Of a stretch of DNA of 7,557 nt, positions 4,181 to 7,557 are shown in pieces; the stretch's first letter is position 1; every line of letters begins with the position of its first letter. Origin of the DNA: Chloroflexia bacterium (GTDB taxonomy: Bacteria > Chloroflexota > Chloroflexia > Thermomicrobiales > UBA6265); the NCBI GenBank assembly GCA_013698305.1, contig JACCVC010000117.1, forward strand, positions 1-7,557. Direction: 5' to 3'. Both the position numbers and the translations under genes were made by a program. The notes beneath the pieces are model-generated. The model was not told where the DNA came from and made no database searches. It saw only the letters and a program-made list of their open reading frames with translations.

Positions 4181-5113
4181 GTGCGCTCGGACCAAACATT
4201 GGACCCGGCTGGCACACACCAGCCGGACACTAGCCGTCAGTTGCACCGCATAGGGATTCGTGACTGGCTCCGGGTCCTGGTCCAATCGGCACGCGACCTG
4301 AACGCAAGCAACGCGCTGGAATGGTCGGCTGCACTTTCCTTTTACGCACTGCTGTCGTTGTTCCCCTTGCTGCTATTGGGTATGGTGGTCGCGTCGTACT
4401 TCGTCGACGCGAACTGGGCCACGTCGCGGGCGACAGAGCTTCTCGGAGAATTCCTGCCTCGTGGTGAGTTCGAGATCGAGGAGATCGTAACCGCTGCGCT
4501 GGCCGAGCGTCGGCGCACTGGCGTTATATCCCTTGCCGTGTTTCTGATCGCGGGACGGCGCGTTCTCGGAGCGCTCACCAAGGCACTCAACCTCGTATCC
4601 GACGTCGACGAACAGAGTGATCCGGTCGGTAGGCAGATCGGCGTTGAGCTCGCGCTGCTGCTTGGCCTGGTCTGCGTCACGCTCCTGGCGTTGGCCGCAC
4701 ACCCCTTGGGCGACCTCCTGCAGAACACGCTTCAAGTTGTTCCCGGCCCGGACGGTCTGCTGCTGCTGGTGATCAACGGCGTGGTGCGCGTCGCGCTGCT
4801 GCTTGCCGTCTTCACCTTGGTCTATGCCTACGTTCCCCGTGGTGAGCGACTGTGGCGTCCCGCGTTCACGGGGGCGGCTGTCGCCACGATGTTGTTCCTG
4901 ATGGCACAGGGCGTCTACGCAGTGGTGATCGATCCGCTATGGAGCAGCCTGAATCTCGTGTATGGACCGCTGGCAATTGCCGCGTTATTGCTATCGTGGG
5001 GCTGGTACGTGGCGTTGATCACGCTCGCGGGCGGTGCCCTGGCGTCTCACGTCAAGGTAATGATCCTAGAGAACAAGAGCGGCCAACTGGCGGAGCAGCA
5101 GCATGTCGGATGA
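4181..5113 (+). CDS. YihY/virulence factor BrkB family membrane protein
   Basis: 310 residues from a GTG with CGGAGA upstream. The family hallmark is at 46-66: ALEWSAALSFYALLSLFPLLL, where 'aaALsfyallSlfPlll' is conserved. Six membrane helices are predicted at about 49-73, 114-132, 155-176, 193-217, 229-252 and 262-290. Other matching stretches are LTKALNLVSDV (132-142, usual 'l..alN.iw.v'), YVPRGERLWRPAFTGA (217-232) and YGPLAIAALLLSWGWYVALITLAGG (261-285). The family's last helix normally closes with 'lGaEl', but here it reads GGALASH, so the usual Glu is replaced. Length fits the family. YihY proteins were once misnamed ribonuclease BN; their activity (possibly transport) is unproven. It lies behind a terminator, has no clear promoter of its own, and has the same direction as the stress arm. 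No obvious -10/-35 pair was found at 4138-4180. Confidence 0.92.
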   Translation: MRSDQTLDPAGTHQPDTSRQLHRIGIRDWLRVLVQSARDLNASNALEWSAALSFYALLSLFPLLLLGMVVASYFVDANWATSRATELLGEFLPRGEFEIEEIVTAALAERRRTGVISLAVFLIAGRRVLGALTKALNLVSDVDEQSDPVGRQIGVELALLLGLVCVTLLALAAHPLGDLLQNTLQVVPGPDGLLLLVINGVVRVALLLAVFTLVYAYVPRGERLWRPAFTGAAVATMLFLMAQGVYAVVIDPLWSSLNLVYGPLAIAALLLSWGWYVALITLAGGALASHVKVMILENKSGQLAEQQHVG

Positions 5114-5154
5114 GGCTCGTGCCCAAAAGCGAGACCGCTGATTTGCTGCTGCTT

Positions 5155-5183
5155 CAGGAGGAACAGCCCGTTCGGGATGCCTG
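5155..5183. terminator. Weak candidate terminator in the convergent gap
   Basis: The 141-base gap between the BrkB-like and isomerase genes, which converge, holds one possible hairpin: outer CAGG/CCTG (5155-5158, 5180-5183) with an inner CCC-GTTC-GGG (5167-5176), followed by T-rich sequence (5184-5202). The stem is interrupted and short. Nothing better was seen in the gap. Confidence 0.25.
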
Positions 5184-5254
5184 ATCGCTTCATACTTTCT
5201 TTGGGAGATCACTTCGACGCAATGTCTACTCGGTTCCTCTATCGTCATGATTCA

Positions 5255-6232
5255 CTATCGATAGATGTGACCGAGGCTCTCATCGACAAAGCGACCAATG
5301 TTCTTGAGCTCTCCGAGCGGGTCCGGCGTCACATCCAGCTCGAACACCGCCCAACCGGTGTAGCGAATATCACGCATCAGGCGCATCCAGGCGGGCCAGT
5401 CTACGATTCCCTTCCCCACCGGCGCGAACCACTGCACCTGCCGCGCAAAGATCGTGTCGTCGATGTGGACGTCATCTGGCGCGGGACCGGTCGCGTCCTT
5501 CCAGTGGGTGAGCACGATCCGGTCCTTGTGGCGCTCGCCGATCGCCACCGGGTCCGAGCCAGCCACCGTGAACTGGGCCGTATCGGGACAGAGATTGACG
5601 TAGGTTGGATCGAGCAGGCTCATGAACAGGTCCACATCCCGGCTGCTCCGGAACATCGTGAAGGCCTCCGGATGCATCGCCAGCGTGACGCCGTGTTGCG
5701 CGGCGGCAGCGGCGGCCAGGTGCAGCCCATCGCAAGCGATTTCGGCGGTACGCAGATCGACGAACATCGGTGGCTGGGCGGTTCGGTCCTTGCGAATCGG
5801 CAGGGTGGCGACAATGAGATTGCAGCCACAGGCCGCCAGGAACTCTGCATACCTACCCACGACCTCGACGTACTCTGCATGGTCGTCCCGGTTGGTGAAC
5901 GACAGCTGGCGCCTTCCGTCGTCGACGAAGTTGGAGAGAAATCCACTGGCGACGGCGAGCCCCCGGCTCGTGACTGCCTCGGCGAAGGCGTCGGCGCTGC
6001 CATAGGCCTGGAGGGCGCTGCGCCAATCGCCGGGACGAAAGGTGAGCTCGATACCGTCGAGGCCAGCCTCCTTCACATCGTCAAGCACCCGGTTCCAGAA
6101 CGTCTCCGGCGTCCACTCCCCCCACTCGAACAGCGAGCCGATCGCGCCCAGGTCGCCGGAGCCTCCCCAGTAGGCGGGGTTGTAAAAGGTGACGAGGTCG
6201 GTCGCAAACCGGATGTTGGGCGTTGCGGGCAT
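5255..6232 (-). CDS. Sugar phosphate isomerase/epimerase-like TIM barrel (xylose isomerase-like, IolE-type)
   Basis: 325 residues, about the usual length. The fold signature is clear: VLDDVKEAGLDGIELTF (49-65, 'i..aGfdgiEl'), GLAVASGFLSNF (91-102), LAMHPEAF (184-191), NLCPDTAQF (213-221), IVLTHWKDA (239-247) and TGWAVFELD (292-300). Residues E189, D217, H243 and E298 are placed as the four ligands of the divalent metal in this superfamily, so it is probably an active metal-dependent isomerase, epimerase or dehydratase for a sugar or inositol derivative; substrate not predictable. No signal peptide, so cytoplasmic. The ATG at 6232 has only a weak GAGAAG ribosome site about 9 bases upstream, but the conserved IRFATDLVTFYNP strand begins at residue 7, supporting this start. 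No partner transporter or dehydrogenase is next to it. A 400-codon open frame on the other strand is its shadow. Confidence 0.9.
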   Translation of the reverse strand: MPATPNIRFATDLVTFYNPAYWGGSGDLGAIGSLFEWGEWTPETFWNRVLDDVKEAGLDGIELTFRPGDWRSALQAYGSADAFAEAVTSRGLAVASGFLSNFVDDGRRQLSFTNRDDHAEYVEVVGRYAEFLAACGCNLIVATLPIRKDRTAQPPMFVDLRTAEIACDGLHLAAAAAAQHGVTLAMHPEAFTMFRSSRDVDLFMSLLDPTYVNLCPDTAQFTVAGSDPVAIGERHKDRIVLTHWKDATGPAPDDVHIDDTIFARQVQWFAPVGKGIVDWPAWMRLMRDIRYTGWAVFELDVTPDPLGELKNIGRFVDESLGHIYR

Positions 6233-6608
6233 GATGCTTTCTTCTCGTTTCCGTCATGGGTGGTCGTAGGCTTCCAGCTATCGGGATCGTACCGGCAAAT
6301 CGTGGCGATGGGAAGTCTGCGAATGAGTTCGACGCTGTTCGCACCTGCGCGTCCAGAGGTTATGGTTCACGCGCCGTAACTCCGGATGGCACCCCGGAGA
6401 GCATGCAGACCATTCAACCGACGGGCCACTGAGGTTGGCGAACACCGCCGTTCTGGCGATCGCGACCTGTCGGACGCCTGGGATGGGCTTGCCATGCCAG
6501 ACGATGGTGGTGGAATAGAACCTGCACTGTTGCAGGCGTGCCCCGGGTAGATGATGCTCTGGGCGGCCGGTTTATCGCCATCTCGGTGCCATTGCGAAAG
6601 GAAATACC
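6233..6608. promoter_or_regulatory. Divergent intergenic region with several small hairpins, no gene seen
   Basis: 376 bases between the isomerase and secreted-protein starts, which face away from each other. Inverted repeats seen: CTCCGG/CCGGAG (6380-6399), CAACC/GGTTG (6415-6437), GGCG-AACAC-CGCC-GTTCT-GGCG (6437-6458, two exclusive pairings), and CCTGCA-CTGT-TGCAGG (6521-6536). The last is the most operator-like, 73 bases before the rightward start. Short open frames here match nothing. Confidence 0.5.
6286..6314 (-). promoter_or_regulatory. Weak candidate promoter for the isomerase gene
   Basis: On the minus strand TTCCCA (6309-6314) and TACGAT (6286-6291) are spaced 17 bases, each matching four of six consensus positions, and lie 54 bases upstream of the isomerase start. 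Matches of this quality arise often by chance. Confidence 0.25.
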
Positions 6609-7361
6609 ATGCGCCACCGTCATTTCAGAACCTTTTCTCTTACGCTGACGACTTCGTTCGTCATGCTCCTGGCTGGGTCCAGTTTCGCCAATGCTCAGGT
6701 CGGCACCCCAGTTGCCAGTCCCCCCGCCTCACCTGGGGCCAGTCCATTTGCCACGCCCGCAGCCAACACTGGCGCCATCACCGGGATGGTGATCGACCTG
6801 GAGAACGATGAACCGCTCGCGGACGTCTATGTGGTCGTTGGTTGGGAGGATGTCCAACTGGCTGGAATCACCAATGCGGATGGGCGCTACACCGTTTCAA
6901 ACGTGCCAGCGGGTGCGGTCGTCGATGTTCTTGGATTCCACGACGACGGCTACCGTTACCACAACAGCCTCTTCGATGCCGATACCGAATTCGAGCTCCA
7001 ACCTGGCGAGACAGCCACGTACGACTTCGGGCTCGCGCTGATCAACCAGCCGGAGGGAGAGCCACAAATTAGCGACCCGGTGATCGATCCCGAGCGCGCG
7101 CAGCCGGGCCAGGAGGTCACCTTCGAAGTGACCGCCAGGAACGGGGCGGGTGGACTCTCCCCCGAGGTCATCGCGGCTAGCCCGGAGTTGGGGTGGATGG
7201 TGCTGATGGAATCCGTCGGCGACGACCGCTTCCGCGCCACAGTGACGATCCCGAGCGAGACCCCAGCGGGGGATTATCCGTTTGCCTTCTTCGCCGCCAG
7301 CGTCGAATGCTTCGTCAATAGCGAGTTCCCGATGGTCACCCTGCACATCGAGCAGGCATGA
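6609..7361 (+). CDS. Secreted protein with carboxypeptidase-regulatory-like domain and Ig-like C-terminal domain
   Basis: 250 residues. The ATG at 6609 has AAAGGA 6 bases upstream. Residues 1-29 are a signal peptide: basic start (MRHRHFR), hydrophobic core, and ANA before Q30 as the likely cleavage site. Residues 32-54 are a Thr/Pro/Ala/Ser linker with repeated ASP-type units. Residues 56-104 match a carboxypeptidase-regulatory-like beta-sandwich: GAITGMVIDLENDEPLADVYV, then GITNADGRYTVSNVPAG (usual 't..dG.Y.i..lpaG'), running on to about 145 with a strand ATYDFGLAL. Residues 153-250 look like a second beta-sandwich: PVIDPERAQPGQEVTFEVTA, then FRATVTIPSETPAGDYPF. One lone cysteine (C234). No sorting signal or membrane anchor, so probably released or loosely held outside the cell; such domains usually bind or space rather than catalyse. 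No lipobox. Linkers of this kind are familiar in Thermomicrobia-like exported proteins. Confidence 0.85.
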   Translation: MRHRHFRTFSLTLTTSFVMLLAGSSFANAQVGTPVASPPASPGASPFATPAANTGAITGMVIDLENDEPLADVYVVVGWEDVQLAGITNADGRYTVSNVPAGAVVDVLGFHDDGYRYHNSLFDADTEFELQPGETATYDFGLALINQPEGEPQISDPVIDPERAQPGQEVTFEVTARNGAGGLSPEVIAASPELGWMVLMESVGDDRFRATVTIPSETPAGDYPFAFFAASVECFVNSEFPMVTLHIEQA

Positions 7362-7367
7362 CATTGT

Positions 7368-7440
7368 CGCTCACGCGGTCCATGGGACACCGGCGAGACG
7401 CCGCGTCCGAAAGCTTCCGTCTCCGTGGACCGCGTGAGTG
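7368..7440 (+). terminator. Long inverted repeat just after the secreted-protein gene
   Basis: CTCACGCGGTCCA (7370-7382) pairs perfectly with TGGACCGCGTGAG (7426-7438). G-T and C-G pairs extend it outward to 7368/7440, and T-G, G-C and G-C pairs extend it inward. The 40-odd bases between contain a small hairpin, GGCG-AGA-CGCC (7392-7402), so the whole could fold as a branched structure. It begins 6 bases after the stop and is followed by TTGTAT, consistent with termination, though the enclosed region is longer than in ordinary terminators and no long U-tract follows. Confidence 0.55.
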
Positions 7441-7557
7441 TTGTATCGCGCGTATCAGGCAAGCTGCAAGTGGAGTTGGTGGTCGCCGCGTCCCGACTCA
7501 TCAAACTGCGTGTTGCCTGCCCGACCTCTGCTTCCTCGTCACCCGACGAACTGATGG
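7441..7557. other. Window end without a recognisable gene
   Basis: No open frame here resembles a protein family. A minus-strand frame open from the window edge to 7274 would overlap the secreted-protein gene and cross the inverted repeat; another ends at a TGA near 7501-7503 after 18 codons and could be the tail of a leftward gene entering from the right, which cannot be decided. A 7-base inverted repeat, CAGGCAA/TTGCCTG (7456-7462, 7513-7519), is too far apart to weigh. Confidence 0.4.

Noticed and set aside
5177..6379. 400-codon open frame on the plus strand across the isomerase gene
   Set aside because: It is the exact antisense of a gene with clear family motifs and metal ligands; the translation is Arg/Gly/His/Val-rich with no recognisable domain, a known effect in GC-rich DNA.
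7274..7504. Minus-strand frame at the right end with a Cys-x2-Cys-like stretch
   Set aside because: Overlaps the secreted-protein gene in antisense and crosses the inverted repeat; the cysteines are not in a recognisable motif and no ribosome site is visible.
1..7557. CRISPR array, tRNA, rRNA or insertion sequence
   Set aside because: No regularly spaced direct repeats, no cloverleaf-like stretch, no transposase motif and no terminal repeats with target duplication were seen.

Overview
GC-rich bacterial window holding ten protein genes (one cut by the window edge), three good hairpin terminators or terminator-like hairpins and two divergent promoter regions. No rRNA, tRNA, CRISPR array, insertion sequence or phage gene is visible; the 'phage holin' name of one family here is historical. 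The mix of a split-barrel PPOX protein of the F420-using type, a TTG start, and a secreted protein with a Thr/Pro/Ala/Ser linker suggests a Chloroflexota relative (Thermomicrobia-like). That placement is inference from style, not from a marker gene.

Layout. At 1-282 (+) is the C-terminal part of a PPOX-class protein, closed by a bidirectional hairpin (326-372). A leftward operon (1883 to 389) then encodes a LEA-like tail-anchored protein with a YqjD/ElaB-type C-terminus, a YqjE/DUF1469 two-helix membrane protein, and a DUF3618 protein. A 333-base divergent control region (1884-2216) carries several short palindromes, one overlapping a TTGACA box. Rightward from it run a PRC-barrel/DUF2382 protein, a four-helix membrane protein, a DUF2795 protein, a double hairpin, and a YihY/BrkB-type membrane protein (to 5113). 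Converging on these is a sugar-phosphate isomerase/epimerase-like TIM barrel (6232 to 5255). After a second divergent region (6233-6608) comes a secreted protein with a carboxypeptidase-regulatory-like domain (6609-7361), followed by a long inverted repeat (7368-7440). The last ~115 bases hold no recognisable gene.

How the genes fit together. From 389 to 5113 nearly every gene belongs to a small family associated with general, osmotic or envelope stress (YqjD/ElaB, YqjE, DUF3618, DUF2382/YsnF, DUF2795, BrkB). The two arms diverge from one shared control region, so the simplest reading is a compact stress-protection locus acting at the cytoplasmic membrane. That joint role is inferred from family membership and arrangement; no gene here has a proven biochemical activity. 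The isomerase and the secreted protein look like ordinary neighbours outside this unit.
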